The position numbers and the translations under genes are program-made. The notes below the pieces were generated by a model. That model ran no database searches. It saw only the letters and a list, made by a program, of their open reading frames with translations, and was not told the origin of the DNA. 64,000 nt of DNA, taken from positions 558,001 to 622,000 of the forward strand of contig NZ_CP018022.1 in NCBI RefSeq assembly GCF_001886495.1, read 5' to 3'. Source of the stretch: Spiroplasma sp. NBRC 100390. Its GTDB lineage: Bacteria; Bacillota_I; Bacilli_A; Mycoplasmatales; Mycoplasmataceae. Below, piece after piece: positions 53,629 to 64,000 of the stretch. Position 1 is the first letter of the stretch. Every line of letters begins with the position of its first letter.

Positions 53629-53784
53629 TCATGATTATTAAGATCAACTCTTTTACGATTACATTTCATTGAACAAACACCTAATTTAAAATACAAACGA
53701 TCAACAAATTTTTTTATTAAAATAAATTTACAAATTTGACATTTTCTTTTTTTTTTTTTTTTTTAAAAGTAAATTAACTCCCAT
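53598..53784 (-). pseudogene. small zinc-ribbon gene out of frame at an A18 tract (possible switch)
   Basis: ATG 53784 follows AAAAGGAGGAA, one of the best ribosome sites in the window. The frame enters a run of 18 A (plus-strand T at 53747-53764). With 18 A it ends after about 18 residues (TAA); with 17 (or 14, 20) it stays open for 61 residues: MGVNLLLK(K)n then RKCQICKF...KLGVCSMKCNRKR...HECYQ, with a C-x2-C...C-x3-C zinc-binding pattern. The intact downstream frame plus strong start signals argue for an on/off homopolymer switch or a very recent indel. Confidence 0.6.
53747..53764 (-). repeat. A18 (plus T18) homopolymer in a coding frame
   Basis: Eighteen T on the plus strand located inside the small zinc-ribbon reading frame. 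Confidence 0.85.
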
Positions 53785-53919
53785 ATTAATTCCTCCTTTT
53801 CTTATTTCGAAATAAATTTATTATTACATAATTATTAATTAACAATTATTTTTTACTTTTTTTAACTTCTTTCATTATACTACTTAAAAGTATTTTTATA
53901 TCATTTAACAACAAAAATA

Positions 53920-54696
53920 TTATAAATAATTATATAATTTCATATTTTTAAATTCTGTCTTAATAACTTTTTTAGTTTCAGCAGTGTTTATTGAAAAAAA
54001 GATTTTATTTTCACTTTCTTTAGTAATATTTTCTTCTTCGTTTTTATTTGCTTTAACTATGACAATAATAATCATGTCATCGCGATCATGTTTTAAAAAG
54101 AAATTATATTGATCTCAAATTGTTTCTTCTGTAATTTGATGTTGCACCATTAAATTACCGGCATAATCATAAAGACTATTAAGAAAGTAATCTTTTTGGT
54201 TAGATTGAAGTAAGGTCTTATTTTCTAATGACTTTGGATATAAATCTAAACTTTCCGAAAGTTTAGATTTTTTGCTAATTTTAATGTTTTGTTCAGCAAT
54301 ATTATATTGTCTAATTAGTTTTAGAATATAGTTAAATTTAACTAAATGATGATTAATATTACGAAAAATAAGTTTAATTAATTTATACTCACGAAAAGAA
54401 ATATAATAATTTGGTTCTTGTTCTTTACCATTTTCATTATTTAAAACAAAAACCATTTTTGCTCTAAGATAGCTTTTAAAAATAATGCTGTCATTATTTA
54501 AACCAGTTTTTATAATCAATTTTTTAAAGCGATAATTGTCTCGTTTAATTAGTCGTTCTAATTTTCTTTGGTAATTTTTCATCTGTACTTGAAAAGAAAT
54601 TATTCCGAATAAAATTACGGCGATAAAGGATGAAATGGAAATAAAAGCTTCTCAATAAGTTGCTAAAAATTCTCAAATATGTTCAAAAGTAATCAT
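53920..54696 (-). CDS. single-pass membrane protein of unknown function
   Basis: 258 aa. N-terminal helix (ISISSFIAVILFGIISF) after a short Trp-containing start, then a basic helical region (QRKLERLIKRDNYRFKKLIIK) and a soluble C-terminal part ending in Lys/Glu-rich sequence. Start 54696 preceded by AAGGAGA; the frame seen from the inner ATG at 54582 would lose the helix. No family recognised. Confidence 0.78.
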
Positions 54697-54804
54697 TAAA
54701 TCTCCTTATTTTCTGATATTTTTAAGGTGATAATTAATACTGATTTTATCTTATCATATTTTACTAATAAAAATAATAAACATTGGTTTCTAAGTTAAAA
54801 TAAA

Positions 54805-55614
54805 TTAATTTAATTTGTTTTTATGTGGTAGTCATTTATCAAATTGGTTTAACAGTAAGTGAACGATTGGTCCAAAGGCAAAAATAAAAGCTATTGTTCC
54901 AAGATTAACATAATTTAAAAAAAATTTCCCTTTTAGATCTCAACTAATTGTATTGGTTGATAATGTAATAATAATTCCTGGTAAAATAATACAAAAATCT
55001 AAAAAAATTCGGGCATTAACAAATTTTCAATTACTCATTTTTTGAAAGTTGATACAAATTGAGTTATAAGGACCTAAAAAAAGATTAGATTTAAGTCAAA
55101 TAGCATCACCAATGGCATTTAATAAGAATCCAGCTAAAAAAATTCACATTCGAATTGTATAGGGACTGTTTTTAATTTTGTTGGCAATGGTTGGGGTTAA
55201 ATATAATTCATGAAATTGTAACATAAAGGGTTCTAAAAAAACAATAATTAAATCCATAATCAACACTGTTCATAATAAGTTAAATTCTTTTTTCTCCTTT
55301 GTTATTTGATATTTTCGATAGGCCCCAATTGTTGCAAAACTAAACGAGAATAACATCAAAATTGCAAAGTAAATGCCTAAAACTAATCAATGGACAGTTC
55401 CGTTAGAAACAGTGGTATCTAATGTTCCATCGGGGTAAATTCCCTTTCATACCATTAAGACAGCATAAATTGTAAAATCAAGATGCATAACTCCAACGGC
55501 AGTTGGCAAATATAAACTTAAGCCAAATGTAAAAATGTATAATCCTAATAAAAAAAAGAAGATTTTAAGACCTCATCTTTTTCAATTTATTAGAAAAAAA
55601 TGTTGTTTTTTCAT
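54805..55614 (-). CDS. multi-pass membrane protein, YczE/YitT-like
   Basis: 269 aa with about six helices: IFFFLLGLYIFTFGLSLYLP, HWLVLGIYFAILMLFSFSF, LLWTVLIMDLIIVFLEPFML, IFLAGFLLNAIGDAIW, and two more. The start GLYIFTFGLSLYL...MHLDFTIYAVLM recalls YczE-type proteins (a helix followed by a 'G...P...' loop). Many TGA Trp. Mollicutes have related proteins of unknown function. GGAAAAAAAT precedes the ATG. Separated by 108 bp from the next gene. Confidence 0.72.
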
Positions 55615-55865
55615 ATTTTTTTCCTTTCTATTAATCATTTAAATATAGCACATTTTTAATTTATTAATTAAAAAATATTTAGAAATATTTAAATGTAAAT
55701 TGTTATATAAAGTTCAACAAATTAATTCCTTTCTGAGTTAATTTTTTCCTTCTTACATTTATAATTTACTGATATTAATAAAAAAATATTGGAAGATTTA
55801 AAAGTAGTATATAATGTTAAAAAAGTATCAAGAATATATATTATTCGTTTAGTTTTTCACTTTAT

Positions 55866-56021
55866 TTTAAAAAATTAAAAGAGGAACATAGTTCCTCTTG
55901 AAACCACACCAGACCTACTATTATAAAAATAGTAACCAGTTATTTGTTAATTAAATAAATTTAATTTCTGTGGTTTATATTGATACAAATACATTATCTT
56001 TTTTAAGGTTTTAATTCATAT
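55866..56021 (-). ncRNA. candidate structured small RNA (about 155 nt)
   Basis: Gene-free minus-strand stretch with TATAAT (56033-56028), an imperfect closing stem AAACCACAG/CTGGTGTGGTTT, two internal hairpins (AATTAAA/TTTAATT and TACTATT/TAATAGTA) giving a three-way junction, and a terminator AAGAGGAAC/GTTCCTCTT (55879-55899) with T run. No -35 is convincing. It does not match a known RNA class in my memory. Confidence 0.45.
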
Positions 56022-56085
56022 TCTATTATTATAACATTTACATTTTAAAAAATATTTTTTCTAATTTAATTATGTTATTGTTAAA

Positions 56086-56120
56086 TTAATAGATTTATTG
56101 TACTTGCATTTATAATTTAC
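56086..56120 (+). repeat. dispersed IS30-end-like repeat, copy 2
   Basis: GATTTATTGTACTTGC followed by ATTTATAATTTAC; see copy at 6503. Confidence 0.5.
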
Positions 56121-56151
56121 ATAATATAAAAGTTGGTATATGTTTCAAGAT

Positions 56152-57093
56152 CTAACTTTTTTTGTTATCAATTTCTTCTCTATTAATAATTAAATAAGAA
56201 TACTTCATATCTCTTGTAAGATAAGGTGGTTCTTCATATAATTTCATTTCAAATTTAATTAACACTGTTCCTTTTAAGGGTTTTTTTCCATTAAATTCAA
56301 CAAAAAAGATTCCTTCTTTTTGTATATCCTTTTTAGTTGCAATAGTTATCTTATCTGCTTTTAAAATTCTACCAATGGTTAAATTAGAATTAATGGCTGA
56401 TTCAGGACTAATTGAAGCTTTTAAAAGATTAGCAATTCATTCTTCATTATTTAAATAATAATTTCATTTTTGTTTAATTAATTCTAAATCTAATTTTTGA
56501 TCTATGTCCTGTTTACTATAATAATGATACACCATATTAAAATTATTTGTTTGATTAAGCATTGTTCCTATCTCAGAAACATCAAGTTGAATTTTTTGAA
56601 GTTTTTCAATTGTAAATGCAACAAGAACGGTTCCTGTTAAACGACCAATACCATTAACTTTGACAAAAAAAGTTCCTCCTGAATGGAAATCTTCTTTAGT
56701 TGCAATAGTTACTTTATCCGCTTTTAAAATTTCACTCATTTCAAAATCAGTAACATCATACCTTATGTCTCAACCAATCGCATCATTAATTATTCTTTTA
56801 TAAGTATAATAGAAATTTTCCACATTAATTTTGTCACTAATGTATAGTATACTATTTTCATAATAATAAATACTATTATTATTAACAGCAATGTATTGTC
56901 AAAAACTTTTATTAATTTCATCTTGAGCTAAAGAAATATCATTAATTTTTTTTACTACCTTTTTTTCCTCACTTTTATTTTCTTCGTTATTTTTGTCTTT
57001 TTTAGCAATGACATTATCTTTACAAGCAGTAACACCGCTTGTCCCGACACTGGCCAAAGTTATTGCACTTAAGATATTTAAAATTTTTTTCAT
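56152..57093 (-). CDS. lipoprotein with two internal repeats, unknown
   Basis: 313 aa. Signal and lipobox GVTAC (Cys24). After a Lys/Glu-rich linker, two homologous repeats of about 90-100 residues each: EILKADKVTIATKEDFHSGG with TGTVLVAFTI, and RILKADKITIATKKDIQKEG with KGTVLIKFEM. The repeat looks like a short beta-sandwich surface module of the spiralin style. Upstream lies the 40-bp palindrome and a promoter-like block shared with the lipoprotein at 6691, so both may be regulated alike. Several TGA Trp. Confidence 0.82.
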
Positions 57094-57219
57094 ATATGTT
57101 GTTTTCCTTTCTAAATGATTTATAGTGAGTGTGATTTTTTCGTTATAATATATTTAAAACAAAAATTGGAAAAAATCAATATCATAAATTTTCAAAAATT
57201 AAAATATTTATGTCATTGT

Positions 57220-57260
57220 CTAATTAATAAATTTGTTGCACTTGCATTTACAATTTACAC
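57220..57260 (+). repeat. dispersed IS30-end-like repeat, copy 3
   Basis: AATTTGTTGCACTTGC followed by ATTTACAATTTACAC; closest copy to the string after the IS30 relic stop. Confidence 0.55.
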
Positions 57261-57289
57261 ATGTAATAAAGTACAATGTTAATTTTATA

Positions 57290-57345
57290 CTTTATAATTA
57301 GATGATTTTATAATCTATGTTTTTAATTATAGCAAAAAGAAAAAA
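57290..57345 (-). promoter_or_regulatory. promoter-like block shared with the lipoprotein gene at 6691
   Basis: On the minus strand ATTAAAAACATAGATTATAA leads into a segment that differs at one of 34 positions from 6641-6674. It contains an AGATTATAAAATNATCT dyad and AT-rich -10 candidates, about 200 bp upstream of the gene start at 57093. Confidence 0.6.
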
Positions 57346-57371
57346 TTATATATATAAATAATTCAATAGAT

Positions 57372-57411
57372 ATGTTTTATCAAATAATTTGCAAATTATT
57401 TGATAAAACAT
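57372..57411. repeat. 40-bp perfect palindrome upstream of lipoprotein, copy 2
   Basis: ATGTTTTATCAAATAATTTG followed by its exact reverse complement; centre TTTGCAAA. Sister of 6555-6598. Confidence 0.92.
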
Positions 57412-57528
57412 GCAAAAGATTATCTTTATCAGAAAAATATTTTAATTCAACTTTGAAAAAAGTTAATTTAGTTTAATCATGACCTAATTGTATTAGCATC
57501 TTTACTTTTTTATTATATGTATTTTCTA

Positions 57529-57568
57529 TTTAATTAGATTTGTTACACTTACATTTACAATTTATAAA
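57529..57568 (+). repeat. dispersed IS30-end-like repeat, copy 4
   Basis: TTAGATTTGTTACACTTAC followed by ATTTACAATTTATAAA. Confidence 0.5.
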
Positions 57569-57584
57569 AATAATATTATTTATG

Positions 57585-58592
57585 TTATTTATTTCAACGC
57601 TTAGTTTTATTAGTTAATTTGTAAAACAGAAGTGGTTGGAGCAGTGCTCTTAAAAAATTTCGAAAAGATTTTTTTGATGAATAAATGGTTTGATAATAAT
57701 TTGGTGCATATGATTTTTTTTGGTAATGTTTTGTTTCTAATTGTTTTAAAAATTGTTTTTTGCTAAATTTAACTGGTTTTTTTGATACTGATTGTAAATT
57801 TGTTGTTGGTAACATAACATTATTTTGAAAAGATAATGATTTTTCATCTTCATTATGTTTTTTAAATTCACTTAATTCTTCGGGTTGATCTTTAATTTGA
57901 CTTAAAAAAGTTGGTTTTTTATTTGGATCAATGCGATTTGCAACATATCCACCATGTTTAGATGTCTTGGCATAGCGTTGTCTTGGGGCATCATCATAAA
58001 TCTTGGTATCTTTTAATGTTGAATTATTTTGAGCTATGTTAGTATTATTCTTAGCAGTTGTTATTTGTTTTATTTTTGGGTTTTGCATCACATAAATGCC
58101 TTTTACTGAATCATAAACAATAATTGGTGGTTGTTTTTCTATGTTGTTTTCATCAAATAAATCAATTACTGGACGATCATCAGTTGTTTTAATTATTAAA
58201 TCATTCTTTTTTGTTAAATATTCATCTGTAAAACGATTAAAAGTTAATGACTTTCCTTGTTGTTTCATCCCAAAAGTTAGCTTTGGTTTTTGTGGTGATT
58301 GTTGCTGTTTTGTTGTTTTAAATATATTATCGTACTTGCTCATTCGAAAATTATAAATTCCTCCACGGTTTGCCTTTTCTCGATAAATCTTTGCTGCTTG
58401 GATTTCATGTTCACGACGCGCATAATATTCTTCAATCATTTTATTTGATGGTTTAACCTTGCCATGATGATTATGACGAATTAGTTTTTCTAATGTAAAA
58501 GGATTTATTTTTTTATCAAATAATTTATCTTGTTTTGTTGTTAGTCGCTGTTTCAAGTTTGTCTTTTTAAGATTTCCTTTTGTTATTGTCAT
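57585..58592 (-). CDS. basic, Gln/Lys/Asn-rich unknown protein
   Basis: 335 aa, strongly basic and low in hydrophobics, with no TGA except near the very end (RWNK). Features: RHNHHGKVKPSNKMIEEYYA near residue 40, a central disordered region, a Ser/Lys-rich part and FRNFLRALLQPLLFYKLTNK at the C terminus, a possible amphipathic membrane-binding helix. The composition suggests binding to nucleic acid or a cytoskeletal partner, but no family is recognised. AAGGAGAAT precedes the ATG. Probably Spiroplasma-specific. Confidence 0.75.
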
Positions 58593-58667
58593 GATATTCT
58601 CCTTTTTAAAATAAAACTATTTTATGCCAGTAATTATCAACAATTTTATTATATCAAATTTTAAAAA

Positions 58668-58706
58668 AATAAAATAAAAACTGACTAAGTCAGTTTTTAT
58701 TTTATA
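58668..58706 (-). terminator. rho-independent terminator of the ATPase-deiminase operon
   Basis: AAAATAAAAACTGACT pairs with AGTCAGTTTTTATTTT; overlaps the stop of the deiminase gene. Confidence 0.9.
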
Positions 58707-59811
58707 ATTCTTGTTGAGTAATACAGTGAATATTACCACCACCTAATAATACTTCACGCGTATTAATTGGAATTATTTTACGGTCAGGAAAACATTGTTG
58801 TAAAACATCAACAGCATTCTGATCTCAAATTGAATCATCAAAAGCCGGCACTAGGATAGCACCATTAATAATGTGAAAATTAGCATAACTAGCAGGCATA
58901 CGAAAACCAGCAATTCGTGTTGCAAACCGAATGCTATATTCGCGATTGGCCGCTTCTGATTCACTTACATGCAGTGATGATGGTTGATGAAGTTTTGTGA
59001 CTTTGATTTTTCGCCCCTTTGCATCAGTACTATTTTCTAATATCGTTAAAGCTTCTAAACTACGTTCATATTGAGGGTCATTTTGATCATCAGTTCATGT
59101 TAAAATAACATGTCCTGGGGCAATAACATGCATTAAATTATCAACATGTCCACTTGTTTCATCATTATATACTCCGCGAGGAATTCAGATTACTTTATCA
59201 GCATTTAAATATTGTTTTAAATATTCTTCAATTTCTGTTTTAGTTAAATGTGGGTTTCGATTTGGGTTTAATAAACATTCTTCAGTGGTATAAATTGTGC
59301 CATCACCATCTTGATGAATACTCCCCCCTTCTAAGACCATTGGTACTTGGTAATAATCAACATCGCTGTTTTCACTGATAATCTTACTAACTTGATCATC
59401 AATTGTATAATCTCATTTAAAATCAGGGGTATTCATTTCAGGAACATTTTGCATTCCTCATCCATTAAAATGAAAATTAACGGCGCGTCGAACTCCTTGG
59501 TCATTAATAACATAAAGAGGTCCAATATCACGAGCTCAACTATCAAGGTGTTTAATTTCAACTAATGTAACATTTTCTTCTAACATTGCTCGAGCTTCAG
59601 TGTAATCTTCGTGGTTAATAATCATTTTAACTGGTTCATACTTGCTAATTGCATTAGCGATTTTAGCAAATGTTGCTCGTGCTGGTTTACGATCATCATG
59701 TCAGTTATCTTTCATGTGTGGTCACAACATTCAAGTACTACGGTGTTGTGTTGATTCAATTGGCATATAAAAACCATCTTGTTTTGGTGTTGTTGTTAGT
59801 AATTTACTCAT
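58702..59811 (-). CDS. aguA: Agmatine deiminase
   Basis: 369 aa, standard size. The deiminase active site is clear: DSWARDIGP near residue 86-94, [10 protein letters not shown] near 147-156, ETSGHVDN near 212 and the nucleophile Cys363 in [11 protein letters not shown] at the C terminus. Converts agmatine to N-carbamoylputrescine and ammonia; with putrescine carbamoyltransferase and carbamate kinase it yields ATP, but those partner genes are not in the window. It starts 48 bp after the stop of the P-type ATPase gene, probably one operon. Many TGA Trp. Confidence 0.95.
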
Positions 59812-59859
59812 TTTTTTCCTCCTTAAATAAATATATAATTAAGTATATCATAGTAAGAG

Positions 59860-62670
59860 TTATTTTTTTTGTCCAATTTGTTGGAAGTAATGTTTTAAAT
59901 TATGATGTCATCAAAAATACAGTGCGTCAGTTACTATAATCACTGTTACTGGAATCATTGCCATTGCTAAACAAGCTGGGACAAAATACCAGTTACTTTT
60001 GCTATAAACTTCTAAATCATTCAAATTTAATACTTTGTTATTAATTCACGGAATAAATAGCATTATAATGTTCAATAATACTGCTCCAATTGCCGCACAA
60101 GTTAATGGTCGATTAATAATTGATTTAAATTGTGATTTTATTTTTCAGTCTGATAAAGTAACGGTATTTACAAGCATACTTGGAGCACAAGTTAAAACAA
60201 GAAACATCGATGTTCGCCCAAAGTCAGAAATTTGTAGTTTCATTTCAACCGTAATCATTGGATCATTACTACGTAAAAAATCAAAAACAGTTTGATAACC
60301 ATATGGCTGATAAGCTTCGGCGGGGACAAAACTCATTCCAAAATAGTATGCCCCAATACAAACAGCACTTGTTAAAATGGTAATTCGTAATGTTGGTCCT
60401 CAAATATTGCGAAAGAGTGAATTTTTACCTTGTAATGGTTTAATCCGCATTAAAGTATCATCATTGTCCCCCATTCCAATACAAATTGCTAAAATAGATT
60501 CAATTACTAAGTTCATTCATAAGATATCAGTTGCTTCCACTGGCGAAACATGATTAATTAAGGATAAAATAAAAATTGATAAAACATTAGCTAAGTTAAC
60601 ACCAATTACGAAGGAAATTGCACGTCGAATTTTTTGATAAACATTACGTCCTTCATTAACTCCTTTAATAATTGTTTCAAAATTATCATCGGTTAAAATA
60701 ACATCTGCTGCTTGTTTTGCAACATCAGTTCCGGTAATTCCCATTGCCACTCCGATGTCGGCTTTAACTAAACTTGGAGCATCATTAACTCCATCCCCAG
60801 TCATTGAAACTAAGTATTTTTTTTGTTGCAAAATATTAACAATTCGTACTTTATGTTCTGGATTAACCCGAGCAAAAACCTTAATTTTATCAATAATTCG
60901 AATTAACTGTTTATCACTCATTTCATTTAATTGTTCTGAAGAAATTACCTCATATTCAGAATAAGCTAAATTTAATTCCTTGGCAATTGCTAGAGCTGTT
61001 GTCGCATGATCACCAGTAATCATCACAACTTCAATTCCGGCTGCGTGAGCTTTTTTGACAGCTTCAATTGCTGAGCAACGGACGGGATCAATCATTCCAA
61101 CCGCTCCTAAAAAGATTAAATTAGTTTCTAATGCTTCTGGATCTTGTTCATCATCAAAATTAGTATTATAAGCAAAAGCTAATACGCGTAATGCTTGCGT
61201 TGATAAATCATCCGCTAATTTTAATAACTCTGCCTTATGTTCATCAGTTAGCGTTAAAATTTGATTTTTAATCATAATGCGGTCACAATATTGTAATAAA
61301 CTATCTAATGCTCCTTTTGTAAAAGTAGTACTGACACCATCAATAATATTTAATGTTGACATTAGTTTTCGTTCTGAATCAAATGGAACTTCATCAATAC
61401 GCTCTCATTTATCACGTGAATCTTGCTCATCATATGCAAATAATTCAGCATAATCAACTAATGCTAATTCAGTTGGATCACCAATTCGTTCTTTATCTTC
61501 AGTTACACTATCGTTACATAGGACCAGTGCTTTTAAAAATAAATCTTGGTGTTGATCATGGTTGACAGTTTGATACGCTTCAGCATTAATAACACTATTA
61601 TCCATAATTACTTTTTTTACGGTCATTTTATTTTCCGTTAAAGTTCCAGTTTTATCAGTACAAATGACATTAACACTACCTAATGTTTCCATACTAGCTA
61701 GTTTTTTAACAATAACATTTTGTTTTGCCATCCGTTTTGTTGAAAACGATAAGGTAATTGAAACAACAGCTGCCAATGATTCTGGAATAACTCCAATTGC
61801 TAAGGTAATTGCAACCATTAAGTAGTTTGTTCAACCGCTTTTATTACCACTAAAATATAACGCAATAAAAATCATAATAGCAATAATAAAACTTAATCCT
61901 GCAATTCAATATGAAAATTTTGTTAATTTTTTTTCTAAATTTGTTGGACTTTCTTCCGTTTCATTAATTGTTGTGGCAATTTTTCCAATTTCAGTTTGTT
62001 GACCAACTTTAATCACAACCCCAACGGCACGCCCAGCCGTAATAAAAGTTGACATAAAAGCAATATTTTTCATTTCTGCTAAAATTGTTGTTGCTTCAAT
62101 TGGTTTATCTGTCTTATGAACCGGGACACTTTCACCGGTTAAAATTGCTTCATCAATAAAAACATCTGATTGTTCAATAATTCGCAGTTCAGCTGGAACA
62201 TATTTTCCAGCTTCTAAAACAACAATATCACCAACTGTTAATTCATGGGCCGGAATTTCTTGTTGAAGATCATTTCGAATGACAACAGCCTTTGGTTTAG
62301 AAAGTGATTTTAATGCTGCCATTGATTTTCGGGCTTTTACGGTTTGTACTGTTTCTAAGATTGCATCAAGAATAACAATGGCTCCAATTACAGTAAAATC
62401 AACAAAATATCCCCCTCTTAATTTTCAGTTATTACCAACCATTGGTGCAATAACGGAAATTACTGCTGCAGCAATTAAAATTAATTGAAGTGGTTCAATT
62501 AAAGCTTTTCCAAAAATGACATATCATGGGGTTACTTTTCCCTTTGGTAACTCATTTTTACCATATTGTTTTTGACGAATTGTAACTTCATCGCTTGATA
62601 AACCAATTTCAAAATTAGTTTGTAAAGAAGATTCTAGGTTGTTATTATCCTGGGATATATATTCTTCCAT
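59860..62670 (-). CDS. cation-translocating P-type ATPase (P2, Ca2+-type)
   Basis: 936 aa. P2A-type layout: N-terminal cytosolic segment, helices, actuator domain with TGES (ILTGES), helix 4 IPESLAAVV in place of IPEGLPAVV, phosphorylation site DKTGTLT (Asp339), TGDHATTALAIAKE, and TGDGVNDAPSL hinge, then the C-terminal helices (LWMNLVIESILAICIG). The PES-AA variant of motif IPEGL occurs in mollicute Ca/cation ATPases. Exports Ca2+ or another cation across the membrane. Upstream of aguA in one unit. AAAGG precedes the ATG. Many TGA Trp. Confidence 0.92.
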
Positions 62671-62784
62671 AGTCTTTAACCTTTCTGTTCATTTGCTTTA
62701 ATAATTATTATACCTGAAAAATATTAATTTAACATATTAATTCTATATTAGTTATTAACTGATATCTTTGCATTATAATAATAA

Positions 62785-62817
62785 AAAAATGATTTTAATA
62801 ACTTAAAATCATTTTAT
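62785..62817 (-). terminator. rho-independent terminator
   Basis: AAAATGATTTTAA pairs with TTAAAATCATTTT; T7 on the minus strand. Overlaps the stop of the basic-protein gene. Confidence 0.9.
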
Positions 62818-63329
62818 AAATTTTTATGACGTTTATTACTATCTTCTTGTTTTAATCGAAAACTAGTATAATACGGATTCTGTCATTTAATAGCCCCTTG
62901 TCCCATACGATTATAAGTATGAGCAGCATTTCGTAATGCCTTAATTTTTTGTTTTGTTAATTCTAATAGATTATTCTGACGAAAAAACGACTGATTTTTT
63001 CTAATATTTGTAATTAGAACTGGTTTCTTATTTTTCTTTGCTGTTGTTTGTTTTTCGACTGTTTTTGTTATTTTTTTAGTTGTTTGTTGTATTTTTTGTT
63101 TTGCAATCCGATGTGGTTTTTGTTGTTTTGCGGGTTGATAGTGGCGATAAGGGTTAGCTTTCATATTATGTTGTTTTCGAAGTAAACCAAGAATTACTGT
63201 TTTTTGATCAAATGTTAATTCTGTTTTAGTTTTTAAAATTCGTTCAATTGAAAGAAAATTTAATTTCAAAGAATTTAAAAAATTAAAAGTTTTTAATGTT
63301 TTTGCATCTAAATTTCCATTTATTAACAT
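62814..63329 (-). CDS. basic Lys/Gln-rich protein of unknown function
   Basis: 171 aa, pI very high. First 50 residues are helical (KTFNFLNSLKLNFLSIERIL, LTFDQKTVILGLLRKQHN) and the rest is Lys/Gln/Asn-rich with RRMGQ-like ends (AHTYNRMGQGAIKWQNPYY). Similar in composition to the protein at 57585, perhaps from one Spiroplasma-specific family. Start at 63329 with AAAGGAAGG. One TGA Trp. Separate from the ATPase by a terminator. Confidence 0.72.
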
Positions 63330-63386
63330 CAATAATCCTTCCTTTGCTTTTTCGTTATGGTAAAATTATACCTGTTTTTCTTTAGA

Positions 63387-63845
63387 TTAAAAGTATTTTT
63401 TCATAAAAAATGTTGTAATCTCTTCGTTTTGAGACAGGTGTAAATTCTTTTTAATGGCACTATAATGATGTTTTTGAAAAAAAGCTACTGTTGGCAAATA
63501 AGCATCAACAGTAAGATCTAAAAAACCATTTGCTTGTGCAACTGTTTCTAATTGTTGCAACATTTTTTTGCCAAAATATCATCCTTGATATTCGGGATCA
63601 ACATATAATTGTGTAATTCTATTCTGCTCAGAATGATATGACCCAAAAGCTAAAATTTTATTGTCAAAGACAATAACATAACCTTCTTCTTCACTTAACA
63701 CTTTACAAAAATCTTCGTTTTGTCATCGTTGTAAAATTGCTGTCTGTTGTAACAAACTATAGTCCTCAATGCTAATTTTACTCAATACTTTTTGTCCTAA
63801 TTCTTCAATTTGTTTTTGATCTAAGATTGTTGCGCGTCGAATCAT
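63387..63845 (-). CDS. GNAT family N-acetyltransferase
   Basis: 152 aa. N-terminal MIRRATILDQKQIEELG, central VIVFDNKILAFGSYH, then ITQLYVDPEYQGWYFGKKML (acetyl-CoA loop with two TGA Trp nearby) and LDLTVDAYLPTVAFFQKHHY (motif B). Typical small GNAT; substrate unknown. Resembles the gene at 7736 only in fold. Stands alone. Confidence 0.88.
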
Positions 63846-64000
63846 TATCTCTTACCCCTTATTGATTATTTCTATTTAAAATTTTTGGTTATTAAAATCA
63901 TCTGTAAAATTTTATTTTCTTACATTAAATTTTACTCTTAATAATCATAACACAAAATTATCTAATCCTAATGGCATAAAAAAATAGCACCTGATAAGGA
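63846..64000. other. intergenic end of window
   Basis: 155 bp, AT-rich, no gene seen. The final bases (TATTTTTTTATGCC on the minus strand) could be the far side of a terminator that lies partly outside the window. Confidence 0.4.

Overview
The window is an AT-rich mollicute chromosome segment, almost certainly Spiroplasma. TGA must be read as Trp: nearly every gene is interrupted by in-frame TGA under the standard code and becomes a full-length, family-matching protein when TGA is Trp. Mollicute-type lipoproteins, a PTS sugar permease, an adhesin-like repeat protein and many species-specific proteins with 'MKKIL..LS' leaders agree. RecA is full length (342 aa), unlike the truncated recA reported for S. 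citri. I cannot fix the species. All coordinates below merge the TGA-split reading frames.

Layout. 1-4.6 kb (mostly +): end of a large lipoprotein-like gene, the yqeG-yqeH pair (HAD phosphatase and ribosome-assembly GTPase), a Cof-type HAD phosphatase and a minus-strand GNAT. 4.9-12.4 kb: accessory surface region with an M60/enhancin-like metallopeptidase lipoprotein, a frameshifted lipoprotein, an IS30-type transposase relic, a second GNAT, two unknown proteins, the N-terminal stump of a UlaA-type PTS permease and a propeller-like secreted protein broken at an A8 tract. 12.6-16.8 kb: T-box-controlled hisS-aspS. 16.9-24.1 kb: YneF, unknown proteins, dinB (Pol IV) overlapping a Vat-like acetyltransferase, a Lys-rich protein, and a stand-alone Fmt C-terminal domain. 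24.4-27.0 kb: a six-repeat adhesin-like protein.

27.3-30.3 kb (-): four-gene operon of small membrane proteins plus a SEC-C protein, followed by a candidate ncRNA. 30.8-36.0 kb: Old Yellow Enzyme, NAD-binding protein, recA-cinA (-), pgsA-SDR (+). 36.1-49.9 kb (-): secreted papain-like peptidase with a secreted partner, PTS IICB permease, zinc-ribbon protein, tpx, tlyA, azoreductase, CvpA-like protein, a tandem GH18 chitinase-like lipoprotein and a multi-pass membrane protein. 50.1-57.6 kb (-): accessory module with an 89-residue-repeat coiled-coil protein (tail-fibre-like), an HNH-like protein, two tiny genes (one off-frame by one base in an A18 tract), membrane proteins and a two-repeat lipoprotein. 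57.6-63.8 kb (-): a basic unknown protein, agmatine deiminase downstream of a Ca2+-type P-ATPase, another basic protein and a GNAT.

Themes. (1) Host-facing hydrolases: M60 peptidase, GH18 lipoprotein and papain-like peptidase are all exported and could act on mucin- or chitin-containing barriers such as an arthropod peritrophic matrix (inference). (2) Homopolymers at switch-like positions: A18 inside a reading frame, T17 tracts upstream of two genes, G8 inside the PTS gene, A8 just after a signal peptide. (3) Shared upstream DNA: a 97-bp direct repeat upstream of two neighbouring accessory genes, a palindrome plus promoter-like block upstream of two lipoproteins about 50 kb apart, and a G-rich leader present twice. 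(4) Two gene-free stretches with promoter-like and terminator signals that look like small RNA genes. No tRNA, rRNA or CRISPR array was recognised.
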